From: an uncultured Flavobacterium sp.
Lineage (GTDB): Bacteria > Bacteroidota > Bacteroidia > Flavobacteriales > Flavobacteriaceae
NCBI RefSeq assembly: GCF_963422545.1
Contig: NZ_OY730260.1
Span: 160,285-224,284 of the forward strand
Direction: 5' to 3'
DNA length: 64,000 bases
The notes under the pieces are model-generated. The model did not search any database. It saw only the letters and a program-made list of their open reading frames with translations, and was not told the DNA's origin. The translations under genes and the position numbers were made by a program. Below are positions 18,293 to 27,445 of the stretch, piece by piece. Positions within the stretch are counted from its first letter, which is position 1; each line of letters begins with the position of its first letter.

Positions 18293-20776
18293 TTAGAATC
18301 TATAAGTAAAACTTGCTGCAAAAGTCCTGGGATCTTTAGGGTGAATGGTTGACCATCCATCATATATCTCCTCGTTTGTAATATTGTTTACTTTAAGCGT
18401 AATATTGAATTTATCTGCATTGTAAAATAAAGAGGAGTTTAATACACCATATTCATGAATTGTGAATGTTCCGGCAGTGGCTCTGTTCATGATTTTATTA
18501 TCACCAACATAATTTCCTCCAAGACCTAAACCAAATCCTCTTAATACACCGCTTGTAAATTTGTAACTAGCCCAAAGGTTTGCTAAGTTTTGTGGTCCGG
18601 CACTTTCTGGTCTAAAGCCTACAAAGTCAGGATCTCCCGCAGTTAATATTGCGTCATTGTAACTGTATCCCAAAACAATATTTAAACCAGTAACCGGATT
18701 AGCTACAATTTCGGCTTCAAAACCTTTATTGTGCTGTCCTCCATTTTGATAAGTTGTTTGGTTGTTTGGTTGAGGAACGTCAGGTTGAGTTGGATCAACA
18801 TAAGGAGTTTCTATTACGTATACCTGATCAGAAACTTTGATATCATAGTAACTAAAAGAAGCATAAAGTTTATCGTTGAACAGGTTTAATTTTGTACCAG
18901 CTTCAAATTGATTTGCATGTTCCGGATTGAATGATAAAGGGGTAACAATACCTGCATTACGATTTTGACCAGGAGCAACATTTGCAAAACCATTCATGTA
19001 ATTTGCAAAAACCGAAACTTTATCTAAAATAGGCTGGTATACCAATCCGAATTTTGGTGAAAAAGCTGTTTGATTGTAATTGTCAACAGCTGTAGAAGTG
19101 TCTCCACTGTTTATAAAACGATCAGCACGTAAACTTACCATTGCAGATAGAGCAGGAGTAAAGTTGATTACATCTGAGAAGTATGCGCTGTAAACTTCTT
19201 GCTTTGTTTTACTGTTATTTCGAGGGCTATTGGCTATAATTGCATCAGATGCAGCTTTTGTTAAAACGCCGCTATCACCATTTGTGGTATTGTAAAGAGA
19301 ATTGAAAGTTGCTACGTCATCGCCTATGTAGATAGTTCCATTTCCAGCATATCCTGAGCTGCGATCCAGAGTTGTTCTGTTAAAATAATCAAGACCAACA
19401 ACGATTCGGTTTCTTAGATTTCCTATTTTGAAATCTCCGTTAAAATTTTGTTGAATATCAATAGTTGTGTTTTTATTATCCTGATAGTTAAAAAATCTAT
19501 TCAGTATAATCCCTTCTTTAATCCTTGTGTCGTATGCTGTTCCTTCATATAGATAAGCATAATTTCCAGTTGATTTTGCAGAGCTCGAAGAGAAAATAGT
19601 TTGAGAAGTCCATTGATTAGAAATCTTATAAAGCATTTGCCCTTGCAAATTATAAGAAGGTGTTTTTATGGTAAGCTCGTTACTAGTGTAAGAACGTTCG
19701 TTGTCGTATTTTAATTCAGAAATATTATGAACTCTTAACGGATTACTTCTGTCTAAAAACAACATTGTTGGGTTTGTTGTATTGTTGCTCATAAACTCAG
19801 TGTTTATCAAAAATGATAATCTGTCATTTACTTCATATGATAATGAGGGAGCAATAAAAAACGATTCTCTAAAACCGGCATCCTGAAAACTATCTTGCTT
19901 ATTGTATGCTGAGTTGACTCTAAAGTTTAAAGTTTTTTTATCGTTTAAAGGGGTATTGATATCAGCAGTTACACGATTTAAACCATAACTTCCGATAGTG
20001 TAATTTACTTCTCCGCCAAATGTTTTGTAAGGTCTTTTTGTAGTTGTGTTGATTAATCCTCCGTAAGAGATTAAACTGCTTCCAAATAAAGTTCCTGATG
20101 GTCCTTTGATAATTTCAATTCTGTCAACATTTGAAGGGTCTAAACTTCCGTTTGTTAATCCTGATAACCCGTTAACCATAGTTGGCTGAACAGCAAATCC
20201 TCTAAGAGCATAATATCCGGCGCCATCTCCACCACGTCCGGTCGAAGCCCAAAGTTGTGTAATACCTGATGCATTTTTTAAAGCATCGTCAAAAGTAGTT
20301 ACTACTTGTTCTTTTAAAACTTCTCCTGTAATAGTAGTATATACTTGTGGGTTCTCAAGATTTTTAAGAGGTAGTTTTGATACTTGTTGGTTTTCTTTAC
20401 GTGCAAAACGGTTTTTTCTGCCACCATTTACAACTACTTCAGTTAATTCTTGTGAGTTTGAAGTAAGACTGAAATTTTGAATTAATTCCTGACCTTCACT
20501 CATTGTTATCTTTTTTTCTGTGAAAGAAAATCCAACAGCAGAGATTTTTACGGTATAAGTTCCATGCTTAATATTTTTTATCTTATAGTTTCCATTCTCA
20601 TCAGTAACTGTTCCAAGTCTTGTTCCTTTTAGCACAATAGAAATGCCTTCAGGAGAATCATTACTGCTTAAAGATATTTTACCTTTTAGGGTTGCTTTTT
20701 CTTGTGCAGAAATTGTTATGCTTGCTAATAGAAAAAAACAAAAGCTTAAGAGAGAAATTGTAAATTTATATTTCAT
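18293..20776 (-). CDS. TonB-dependent siderophore-type receptor
   Basis: 827 residues from the ATG at 20776. A signal peptide is followed by a CarboxypepD_reg-like domain (KGKISLSSNDSPEGISIVLKG start), then a plug with GDGAGYYALRGF and a 22-strand barrel ending in SFTYRF. The plug and barrel layout and the short DALKNASGITQLW TonB-proximal segment are of the ferrisiderophore receptor type (FhuA/FpvA group). The frame is open 19 codons upstream, but that part overlaps the promoter at 20803-20833. With the PepSY gene downstream it forms a probable iron-acquisition pair. Confidence 0.9.
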   Translation of the reverse strand: MKYKFTISLLSFCFFLLASITISAQEKATLKGKISLSSNDSPEGISIVLKGTRLGTVTDENGNYKIKNIKHGTYTVKISAVGFSFTEKKITMSEGQELIQNFSLTSNSQELTEVVVNGGRKNRFARKENQQVSKLPLKNLENPQVYTTITGEVLKEQVVTTFDDALKNASGITQLWASTGRGGDGAGYYALRGFAVQPTMVNGLSGLTNGSLDPSNVDRIEIIKGPSGTLFGSSLISYGGLINTTTKRPYKTFGGEVNYTIGSYGLNRVTADINTPLNDKKTLNFRVNSAYNKQDSFQDAGFRESFFIAPSLSYEVNDRLSFLINTEFMSNNTTNPTMLFLDRSNPLRVHNISELKYDNERSYTSNELTIKTPSYNLQGQMLYKISNQWTSQTIFSSSSAKSTGNYAYLYEGTAYDTRIKEGIILNRFFNYQDNKNTTIDIQQNFNGDFKIGNLRNRIVVGLDYFNRTTLDRSSGYAGNGTIYIGDDVATFNSLYNTTNGDSGVLTKAASDAIIANSPRNNSKTKQEVYSAYFSDVINFTPALSAMVSLRADRFINSGDTSTAVDNYNQTAFSPKFGLVYQPILDKVSVFANYMNGFANVAPGQNRNAGIVTPLSFNPEHANQFEAGTKLNLFNDKLYASFSYYDIKVSDQVYVIETPYVDPTQPDVPQPNNQTTYQNGGQHNKGFEAEIVANPVTGLNIVLGYSYNDAILTAGDPDFVGFRPESAGPQNLANLWASYKFTSGVLRGFGLGLGGNYVGDNKIMNRATAGTFTIHEYGVLNSSLFYNADKFNITLKVNNITNEEIYDGWSTIHPKDPRTFAASFTYRF

Positions 20777-20802
20777 GTTATTTAGAATTAATTTTAATAG
20801 CG

Positions 20803-20833
20803 CAAATTTAAGTGTTGAATGCCACTCAAACAA
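20803..20833 (-). promoter_or_regulatory. Promoter of the siderophore receptor operon
   Basis: Minus strand: TTG (20833-20831), 20 nt, TAAATTTG (20810-20803). The -7 box is 26 nt before the ATG at 20776. No clear Fur-box palindrome was recognised by eye. Confidence 0.65.
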
Positions 20834-20931
20834 ACTATTTTTATTTATTCTAAATAAAATATTTTTTAAAGGGTAAAATTTACGTTTATTTAAAAAATTA
20901 ACATCTTAAGCAAGATTTAAGTCAACCTTAA

Positions 20932-20964
20932 GAAAAAAAGCCTGTTCAAATTAATGAACAGGCT
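20932..20964 (-). terminator. Intrinsic terminator of the odhAB transcript
   Basis: Perfect 10-bp stem AGCCTGTTCA / TGAACAGGCT with a 6-nt loop (20939-20964), followed on the minus strand by a seven-T run. It lies 29 nt past the odhB stop. Confidence 0.87.
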
Positions 20965-20992
20965 CTCTATTATTGTTGAAAATTACTTGAAA

Positions 20993-22228
20993 TTACAATT
21001 CTAAAGCACGTTTAGCATCGCCATTCATCAATAATTCTACTGGATTTTCTAAAGCTTCTTTTACAGCCACTAAGAAACCAACAGACTCACGTCCGTCAAT
21101 AATTCTGTGGTCATAAGAAAGTGCAACGTACATCATTGGGTGAATTTCAACTTTTCCGTTTACAGCAATCGGACGCTCAATAATATTGTGCATTCCTAAA
21201 ATTCCTGATTGCGGAGGGTTGATAATTGGTGTACTTAACATACTTCCAAAAACACCACCGTTAGTAATAGTGAAAGTTCCGCCAGTCATATCATCAACAG
21301 TAATTTGACCATCACGGGCTCTTAAAGCTAATCTTTTGATTTCAGCTTCAATTCCGCGGAAAGTTAATAATTCCGCATTACGAACTACAGGAACCATTAG
21401 ACCTTTTGGTCCTGAAACTGCGATTGAAATATCAGCAAAGTCGTAAGCTACTTTATAATCACCATCCATCATTGAGTTAACATCCGGATATAATTGTAAA
21501 GCTCTTGTAACTGCTTTTGTAAAGAAAGACATGAAACCTAAACCAAGACCACCATGTTTTGCTTTGAAAGCATCTTTGTATTCGTTACGAATCAAGTTGA
21601 TTGGTGTCATGTTAACTTCGTTGAAAGTTGTTAACATTGCAGTTTCGTTTTTAGCAGCAACTAATCTCTCTGCTACTTTACGACGTAACATTGATAATTT
21701 AGTACGCTCAGATCCACGGCTTCCACCAGTTGGAGTTCCCATTGAAGGTACTGCGTTTAAAGCATCTTCCTTAGTGATTCTTCCGTCTTTACCAGTTCCT
21801 GAAACTGTAGCTGGTGCTATGTTTTTCTCGTCTAATATTTTTCTGGCTGCTGGAGATGGAGTTCCAGAAGCGTAAGTTGCTGCTGCTGCAGGTGCCGCTT
21901 TTGGAGCTTCTGCTTTTACTTCAGCCTTTGGAGCCTCAGCTTTTGGAGCTTCTGCCACTGGTGCAGCCGGAGCATCACCTGTTGGTTTTACACCATCTGT
22001 ATCAATTAAACAAACTACAGCTCCTACCGCAACTGCATCACCTTCTTCTGCTTTTAGCGTAATAATTCCGCTCATTTCAGCCGGTAATTCAAGAGTAGCT
22101 TTGTCTGAATCAACTTCAGCAATAGCTTGATCTTTTTCTACATAATCTCCGTCTTTTACTAACCAAGTTGCAATTTCAACTTCTTTTATTGATTCCCCTG
22201 GTGATGGGACTTTCATTTCTAAAATCAT
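20993..22228 (-). CDS. odhB: 2-oxoglutarate dehydrogenase E2 (dihydrolipoyl succinyltransferase)
   Basis: Transfers the succinyl group to CoA in the TCA-cycle 2-oxoglutarate dehydrogenase complex. In order: a lipoyl domain with the lipoylated lysine in EVDSDKATLELP (Lys43), an Ala/Pro/Lys-rich linker (residues about 88-115), a peripheral subunit-binding domain (PSPAARKILDEKNI), and the catalytic domain ending in YDHRIIDGRESV, with His374 and Asp378 of the DHRxxDG active site. 411 residues is typical. It follows odhA by 72 nt. Confidence 0.96.
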   Translation of the reverse strand: MILEMKVPSPGESIKEVEIATWLVKDGDYVEKDQAIAEVDSDKATLELPAEMSGIITLKAEEGDAVAVGAVVCLIDTDGVKPTGDAPAAPVAEAPKAEAPKAEVKAEAPKAAPAAAATYASGTPSPAARKILDEKNIAPATVSGTGKDGRITKEDALNAVPSMGTPTGGSRGSERTKLSMLRRKVAERLVAAKNETAMLTTFNEVNMTPINLIRNEYKDAFKAKHGGLGLGFMSFFTKAVTRALQLYPDVNSMMDGDYKVAYDFADISIAVSGPKGLMVPVVRNAELLTFRGIEAEIKRLALRARDGQITVDDMTGGTFTITNGGVFGSMLSTPIINPPQSGILGMHNIIERPIAVNGKVEIHPMMYVALSYDHRIIDGRESVGFLVAVKEALENPVELLMNGDAKRALEL

Positions 22229-22255
22229 CTTTGTTTTTGTTTAAGGTTTTTATGG

Positions 22256-22285
22256 TTTCAATCCCGATAGCTATCGGGATTGAAA
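22256..22285. repeat. Perfect 30-bp palindrome between odhA and odhB
   Basis: Each half reads TTTCAATCCCGATAG and its complement, with no loop and the core CCCGATAGCTATCGGG. A degenerate relative (TCCCGAT...TTCGGGA) occurs near 46637-46657. CCCGATAGCTATCGGG-type palindromes recur in flavobacterial intergenic DNA. Here it is inside the odhAB transcript. Confidence 0.8.
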
Positions 22286-22300
22286 CTTGAAACATTCTTT

Positions 22301-25075
22301 TTATCTGAATAAATTTTTATCGAAAACCATTCTAATTGCATCTGCGTGACGACGTTTTGCACGTGTGTAACTTCCTGATGCCGGTGCAGCATAAGCTTTT
22401 AACGAAGCTAATCTCCATTTTACAAGATCAAAGTTCATTAACATAAAGCTGTAAGCTCCCATGTTTTTAGGTTCTTCCTGAGCCCAAACATAATCATCAG
22501 CATTTGGATATTTTGCGATGATTTCTTTTAATTGCTCAACAGGTAATGGGAACAATTGCTCAATACGAACAACTGCAACATCATTTCTTCCGTTGTTTTC
22601 TCTTTCAGCAACGATGTCGTAGTAGAATTTACCTGTACAGAAAACTAAAGTTTTTACCTCTTTTTTGTTTACTGAGTTGTCATCAATTGTTTCCTGGAAA
22701 CTTCCTTTTGCTAATTCTTCTACTGAAGATACACATCTTGGATCACGCAATAAACTTTTTGGAGAGAAAACTACCAAAGGTTTACGGAAATTCGTTTTCA
22801 TTTGTCTTCTTAACAAGTGGAAGAAGTTGGCTGGCGTTGTACAATCTGCAACATACATATTTTGTCTTGCGCAAAGTTGTAAATAACGCTCCATTCTTGC
22901 AGAAGAGTGTTCTGCACCTTGTCCTTCATATCCGTGAGGCAATAATAAAACAATACCATTTTGGTTGTTCCATTTATCTTCTCCACATGAAATATATTGG
23001 TCAATCATAATTTGAGCTCCATTAGAGAAATCTCCAAATTGTGCCTCCCAAATTGTTAAGGCTTTTGGATTTGCCAATGCATATCCATAATCAAAACCAA
23101 GAACTCCGTACTCAGATAAAAGAGAATTGAATACTCCGAATTTTCCTTTTTTGTTTTCGATTCCGTTTAATAGAATTACTTCTTCTTCAGAATCTTCAAC
23201 TTTTACTACAGCATGACGGTGAGAGAATGTACCACGCTCTACGTCCTGACCTGAAATACGAACATCAAATCCTTCCGTCAAAAGAGATCCGTAAGCAAGA
23301 GCTTCTGCAGTTCCCCAATCGATAGTGTTGTTGTCGTATCCAGTTTTTCTATCCGTAACAATTTTAGATATTTTACTGATGAATTTTTTGTCAGATGGTA
23401 ACGTTGAAATTGTATTAATAATAGAATCTAATCCTTTTTTGTCAAAAGAAGTATCTACTTTTTGAAGCATTTGTGTATCAGTTACCTGAACAAATCCGTC
23501 CCATTCGTTTTTCATGAATGGAGTAATAATTGTCAAATCTTTTTTACGGGAAGCTTCTAAATTCTCCTCCATATTAGATTTGTATTCTTTTTCTAAAGCA
23601 TTTACATAAGATGCATCGATTACGCCATCAGACAATAATTTCTCGGCATAAATATCTCTTGGATTTTTATGTTTTGCAATGATTTTATATAAAACCGGTT
23701 GAGTAAAACGAGGTTCATCACCTTCGTTATGACCGTATTTTCTGTATCCTAATAAATCGATAAATACGTCACGTCCAAATTGCATTCTGTAATCTAATGC
23801 AAAAGATACAGCGTGTACAACAGCTTCAGCATCATCAGCATTTACGTGTAATACTGGAGATAATGTTACTTTGGCAACATCTGTACAATAAGTAGAAGAA
23901 CGAGCGTCTAAATAGTTAGTAGTAAAACCAACTTGGTTGTTGATTACAATGTGGATTGTTCCTCCGGTTTTGTAACCATCAAGTTGAGCCATCTGAATGA
24001 TTTCATACAAGATACCCTGACCTGCAATTGCAGCATCTCCGTGAACGGCGATAGGTAATACTTTAGAGAAATCGTCAGCATAATATTTATCTTGTTTTGC
24101 TCTTGTGATTCCTTCAATTACAGCTCCAACAGTTTCTAAGTGAGAAGGGTTTGGTGCTAAATTGATATTGATGCTTTTTCCAGATCTTGTTTTTTTGTCG
24201 GCAGTAAGACCTAAGTGGTATTTTACGTCACCATCAAAATATTCCTGATCGTAATCTTTACCGTCAAACTCACCAAAAATATCCTGAGTTGATTTTCCGA
24301 AGATGTTTGCCAAAACGTTCAAACGACCACGGTGAGCCATTCCCATTACGAATTGTTCAACACCTTTTTCAGCAGCTTGTTCGATCAAAGCGTCTAAAGC
24401 CGGAATAATTGATTCTCCACCTTCAAGTGAGAATCTTTTTTGACCAACATATTTAGTATGTAAGAAGTTCTCGAAAGAAACTGCTTCGTTTAATTTATTT
24501 AAGATTGTTTTCTTTTCTTCAGAAGAGAAATTAGGCTGATTAACATTTACAGCTAATTTATCCTGAATCCATTTTACAACGCCAGGATTTCTAATATACA
24601 TGTATTCAATACCAATATGCTGGCAGTAAATAGCTTTAAGACGATTTACAATAGCTTCTAGTGAAGAAGGCGGGATTCCGATTGTTTGTGCAGCATCAAA
24701 AACTGTTGAAAGATCAGCAGTTGTCAATCCAAAATTTTCGATATCTAAAGTTGGAGACGAAGTTCTACGGTCACGAACAGGATTTGTTTTTGTAAACAAA
24801 TGCCCTCTTGTACGGTATCCATCAATTAACTTTAGAACGTTAAATTCTTTTTGCAGTTTTTCTGAAACTTTACTGTAATCTGTGTTGTCGCTAGTCACAT
24901 ATTCAACAATTCGTTGAACTGGATTTTCGTCATTATAAGTTGTTTGTCCAAAGTCGAAACCTTGAAAAAAACTTCTCCAGCTTGGCTCAACGCTATCTGG
25001 ATTTACTAAATATTGATCATATAATTGTGCGAAAAACTCTGTATGCGCTGCATTTAAAAATGAAAACCTATCCAT
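22301..25075 (-). CDS. odhA: 2-oxoglutarate dehydrogenase E1 (thiamine diphosphate-dependent)
   Basis: Decarboxylates 2-oxoglutarate and passes the succinyl group to the lipoyl domain of OdhB. 924 residues from the ATG at 25075 (MDRFSFLNAAHTEF). An N-terminal E2-binding helix is followed by the ThDP-binding transketolase-like core (GMAHRGRLNVLANI; HGDAAIAGQGILYE; YRKYGHNEGDEP) and a C-terminal pyrimidine-binding domain (EAQFGDFSNGAQ; LLPHGYEGQGAEHSSAR). The reading frame extends 13 codons further upstream, but the -7 box at 25112-25119 overlaps that region. Transcribed with odhB. Confidence 0.96.
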   Translation of the reverse strand: MDRFSFLNAAHTEFFAQLYDQYLVNPDSVEPSWRSFFQGFDFGQTTYNDENPVQRIVEYVTSDNTDYSKVSEKLQKEFNVLKLIDGYRTRGHLFTKTNPVRDRRTSSPTLDIENFGLTTADLSTVFDAAQTIGIPPSSLEAIVNRLKAIYCQHIGIEYMYIRNPGVVKWIQDKLAVNVNQPNFSSEEKKTILNKLNEAVSFENFLHTKYVGQKRFSLEGGESIIPALDALIEQAAEKGVEQFVMGMAHRGRLNVLANIFGKSTQDIFGEFDGKDYDQEYFDGDVKYHLGLTADKKTRSGKSININLAPNPSHLETVGAVIEGITRAKQDKYYADDFSKVLPIAVHGDAAIAGQGILYEIIQMAQLDGYKTGGTIHIVINNQVGFTTNYLDARSSTYCTDVAKVTLSPVLHVNADDAEAVVHAVSFALDYRMQFGRDVFIDLLGYRKYGHNEGDEPRFTQPVLYKIIAKHKNPRDIYAEKLLSDGVIDASYVNALEKEYKSNMEENLEASRKKDLTIITPFMKNEWDGFVQVTDTQMLQKVDTSFDKKGLDSIINTISTLPSDKKFISKISKIVTDRKTGYDNNTIDWGTAEALAYGSLLTEGFDVRISGQDVERGTFSHRHAVVKVEDSEEEVILLNGIENKKGKFGVFNSLLSEYGVLGFDYGYALANPKALTIWEAQFGDFSNGAQIMIDQYISCGEDKWNNQNGIVLLLPHGYEGQGAEHSSARMERYLQLCARQNMYVADCTTPANFFHLLRRQMKTNFRKPLVVFSPKSLLRDPRCVSSVEELAKGSFQETIDDNSVNKKEVKTLVFCTGKFYYDIVAERENNGRNDVAVVRIEQLFPLPVEQLKEIIAKYPNADDYVWAQEEPKNMGAYSFMLMNFDLVKWRLASLKAYAAPASGSYTRAKRRHADAIRMVFDKNLFR

Positions 25076-25111
25076 AATATGTGTGAATATACTTTTTGTT
25101 AAATAGAATGG

Positions 25112-25119
25112 CAAAAGTA
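25112..25119 (-). promoter_or_regulatory. -7 box of the odhAB promoter
   Basis: TACTTTTG on the minus strand, 36 nt before the ATG at 25075, with a T-rich -33 region about 18 nt upstream. The divergent plus-strand gene starts at 25192. Between them, 25145-25170 holds a 10-bp inverted repeat (TTTTTTACGT / ACGTAAAAAA, 6-nt loop) that could be an operator for either gene. Confidence 0.55.
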
Positions 25120-25191
25120 CAACAATCGACTTTATTTAAACCTTTTTTTTACGTACTTTTACGTAAAAAATTGTTAAAAATAGATCTAACT

Positions 25192-25743
25192 ATGAATATA
25201 AATCAAATTTCAATCGTTTTCAAAACCTTTTTTGTGATTTTGATAGTCTTATTCTCAAGTTCAGCAATTGCACAGCAAAAATATGTCATAGATAACAGCA
25301 ATCATTTTTGGGACAAGGTTCAGTTTGGAGGTGGACTTGGTTTAGGAATTGGTTCCGGTTATACCGATATTTCAGTTATGCCAAGTGCAATCTATAATGT
25401 TAACGAATTTGTGGCGGTTGGAGTTGGTTTACAATTCGGATATTTATCTTCAAAAAACTATTATGACTCCTATGTTTACGGCGGAAGTTTGGTTACACTT
25501 GTAAACCCAATTCCTGAAATTCAATTGTCTGCAGAGTTAGAGCAAGTGCGCATAAATACAGATTATAAAGCAACGCAATACATACCAAGTTACTCTGATA
25601 ATTATTGGAATACAGCCTTATATCTTGGCGCAGGTTACAGAACCGGAAATGTAACTGTTGGTGCGCGTTACGATGTTTTGTACAATGCACAAACGAGCCT
25701 TTACGGATCTGGATTTATGCCTTTTGTGAGAGTGTATTTTTAA
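25192..25743 (+). CDS. Outer-membrane beta-barrel protein of unknown function
   Basis: 183 residues from the ATG at 25192. A signal peptide (LIVLFSSSAIAQQ) precedes a small eight-strand-like barrel with alternating residues (FWDKVQFGGGLGLGIGSGYTD) and an aromatic C-terminus (FMPFVRVYF). The frame is open 32 codons upstream, but the signal peptide places the start at 25192. It is divergent from odhA. Relatives sometimes carry a decarboxylase label taken from that neighbourhood; the sequence shows only a barrel. Role unknown. Confidence 0.75.
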   Translation: MNINQISIVFKTFFVILIVLFSSSAIAQQKYVIDNSNHFWDKVQFGGGLGLGIGSGYTDISVMPSAIYNVNEFVAVGVGLQFGYLSSKNYYDSYVYGGSLVTLVNPIPEIQLSAELEQVRINTDYKATQYIPSYSDNYWNTALYLGAGYRTGNVTVGARYDVLYNAQTSLYGSGFMPFVRVYF

Positions 25744-25859
25744 AGGCTCAGAGGTTTAGAGCAACAAAGGTTCAAAGGTTTTGTAATACCTGAATTTAGA
25801 CTTCGTCACAAAGTGAGAAAACCTCTGTCGCTTTGCAACTTTGTGCCTTTGTACCTTTT
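25744..25859. repeat. Degenerate flavobacterial intergenic repeat
   Basis: A run of word-like repeats (AAAGGTT, CAAAGG, CTTTGTGCC, TTTGTACC) with complementary halves, between the barrel gene and the convergent hypothetical gene. It may act as a loose hairpin at the 3' ends. No coding potential. Confidence 0.45.
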
Positions 25860-26213
25860 TTACTTAAAATTCTTCCGAAACCAAACCTTCTGCCATTCTC
25901 TTTTTAAAATCAAAAAAGCAACTTGTTCAGCCAGAATTACCAAATCAGAACCGTCTAGTTTTTTGATTTCACTTTCCGAAACATCGATAATATAAAGCAG
26001 GTTTAAATATTCAGCAAATTTGTACTGAATCATTCGGTAAATTTTTTCGTGAAGCTGAATTTTTAATTCATCAGGAGAAATACTTAACGGAAAATCGATG
26101 CCTTCGTTTGCCAAATTAAAATCCTTATTAATTTGTTCAATCAGGTTTAGATATAGGTTTTCTTTTTCGGCATCAGCCAATAAAAAATCGGTATTTTCAG
26201 GAATTGGAAACAT
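25860..26213 (-). CDS. Conserved hypothetical protein
   Basis: 117 residues, acidic, mostly helical, no signal peptide or membrane segment; basic C-terminal end (KREWQKVWFRKNFK). I do not recognise a domain. A TAACTTTG -7-like box lies at 26243-26236, 23 nt before the ATG, so it may be transcribed separately from the lacI-type gene that ends 41 nt upstream. Codon use resembles its neighbours, which supports a real gene. Confidence 0.6.
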   Translation of the reverse strand: MFPIPENTDFLLADAEKENLYLNLIEQINKDFNLANEGIDFPLSISPDELKIQLHEKIYRMIQYKFAEYLNLLYIIDVSESEIKKLDGSDLVILAEQVAFLILKREWQKVWFRKNFK

Positions 26214-26254
26214 TGACGCTTTTTAAGAATTGACGCAAAGTTAAAACTAAAAAA

Positions 26255-27280
26255 TCATTTAACTGTTGATTCTCTTTCAATGATTCTTGTAGGAAGTTCA
26301 ATAATTTGATGTGTCACCGGCCGATGCTCTTTTATGTCCATAATTTCATCAATTAAAAGAGAAACTGCCTGATGTCCCATTTCAAATCCAGGCTGATCGA
26401 TTGTCGTTAATTTAGGCGAAATAACCGTACTCATAAACCAATTGCTGAATCCGAAAACGGCCACTTGTTCAGGAGTTTTTATTCCGGCTTCATTAAAATA
26501 TTTAATAATCCCGATAGCAACCAAATCCGTAATCGCAAAAATGGCATCAATATCAGGATGTTCAGTCATTATTTTTTGGGCATTTTCGTAACCATCTTCA
26601 AAATCGGTATTGTTATCGCAAACATAAACCAACTTCGAGTCGTACTCAATTCCGTGCGCTTCAAGAGCTCTTTTATATCCTAAAAAACGATCAATAGAAT
26701 TTTGCGGAACATAAGAACCTCTAAAATGCGCGATTTTTTTATATCCTTTATTAATAAGGTACGTTACGGCATCATAAGCCGCTTTTGCATCATTAATAAC
26801 GACTTTAGAACAATCGACTCTTTTGGCAATTTTATCAAAAAGAACAACAGGAGTATTTTTCCGAATGGCTTCATTAATATGAGTAAAATCATCAGTTTCA
26901 TTAGAAAGAGACATTAAAACTCCGTCAACTCGTTTTTGAATTAATAAAGCAAGTTGTTTTTTCTCGAGTTCGTACTTTTCGTTTGATTGTAATATAATGA
27001 CCAAATAACCTCTTTTCTCCGCTTCTTCAAGAATTCCATTTAATACGCTCGAAAAAAAGTGATGTACAGTGGCAGGAATAATAACACCAATTGTTTTGGT
27101 TTCATTAGTTCTGAGGTTTACGGCGACAGAGTTTGGCATGTAGTTCATAGTTTCAGCCATTTCGATAACTCTGGCACGTGTAGACTTACTAATATCTGTA
27201 TATCCTTTAAGTGCTTTTGAAACCGTTGTAACCGAAATGCCCAATGCTGAGGCTATATCTATTAATTTTGTGTCATTCAT
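26255..27280 (-). CDS. LacI-family transcriptional regulator of the trehalose locus
   Basis: 341 residues: N-terminal helix-turn-helix (LIDIASALGISVTTVSKALKG), hinge helix (YMPNSVAVNLRT) and a periplasmic-binding-protein-like sugar-binding core (TIGVIIPATVHHFFSSVLNG...). It is divergent from the TonB receptor-permease-trehalase genes, and two LacI-type operators lie in the intergenic region (27328-27363). It most likely senses trehalose or a derivative and controls the locus. The ligand is an inference from gene context. Confidence 0.9.
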   Translation of the reverse strand: MNDTKLIDIASALGISVTTVSKALKGYTDISKSTRARVIEMAETMNYMPNSVAVNLRTNETKTIGVIIPATVHHFFSSVLNGILEEAEKRGYLVIILQSNEKYELEKKQLALLIQKRVDGVLMSLSNETDDFTHINEAIRKNTPVVLFDKIAKRVDCSKVVINDAKAAYDAVTYLINKGYKKIAHFRGSYVPQNSIDRFLGYKRALEAHGIEYDSKLVYVCDNNTDFEDGYENAQKIMTEHPDIDAIFAITDLVAIGIIKYFNEAGIKTPEQVAVFGFSNWFMSTVISPKLTTIDQPGFEMGHQAVSLLIDEIMDIKEHRPVTHQIIELPTRIIERESTVK

Positions 27281-27327
27281 GAAATAAATGTACTAAAAAT
27301 AAACTGCATTGATAAAAAATTAACTTC

Positions 27328-27363
27328 CGAAAACGTTTTAGGCGATTTCGAAAACGTTTTCGA
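27328..27363. promoter_or_regulatory. Tandem LacI-family operators
   Basis: Site 1, CGAAAACGTTTTAG (27328-27341), and site 2, TCGAAAACGTTTTCGA (27348-27363, a perfect palindrome), share the central CG typical of LacI-family operators. Their centres are 21 bp apart, two helical turns, so two dimers would bind on the same DNA face. They lie 48 nt upstream of the lacI-type start and 83 nt upstream of the receptor start. Confidence 0.8.
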
Positions 27364-27445
27364 TTTAGAATTCTTAAATTCAAGTAAATAACGGAGTAAG
27401 TTTACATTATAAAATGAAAAATTTACTAACTAAACCAAAAAAAAC

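Noticed and set aside
21531..21875. 114-codon open frame antisense to odhB
   Set aside because: Mirrors the Ala/Pro/Lys-rich linker and catalytic domain of odhB; low complexity.
22546..23010. 154-codon open frame antisense to odhA
   Set aside because: It lies wholly inside the conserved odhA gene, shows no recognisable protein features and no promoter was seen.
25192..25743. Label of a 2-oxoglutarate decarboxylase for the gene beside odhA
   Set aside because: The sequence is a signal peptide plus small beta-barrel, without any ThDP-enzyme motif.
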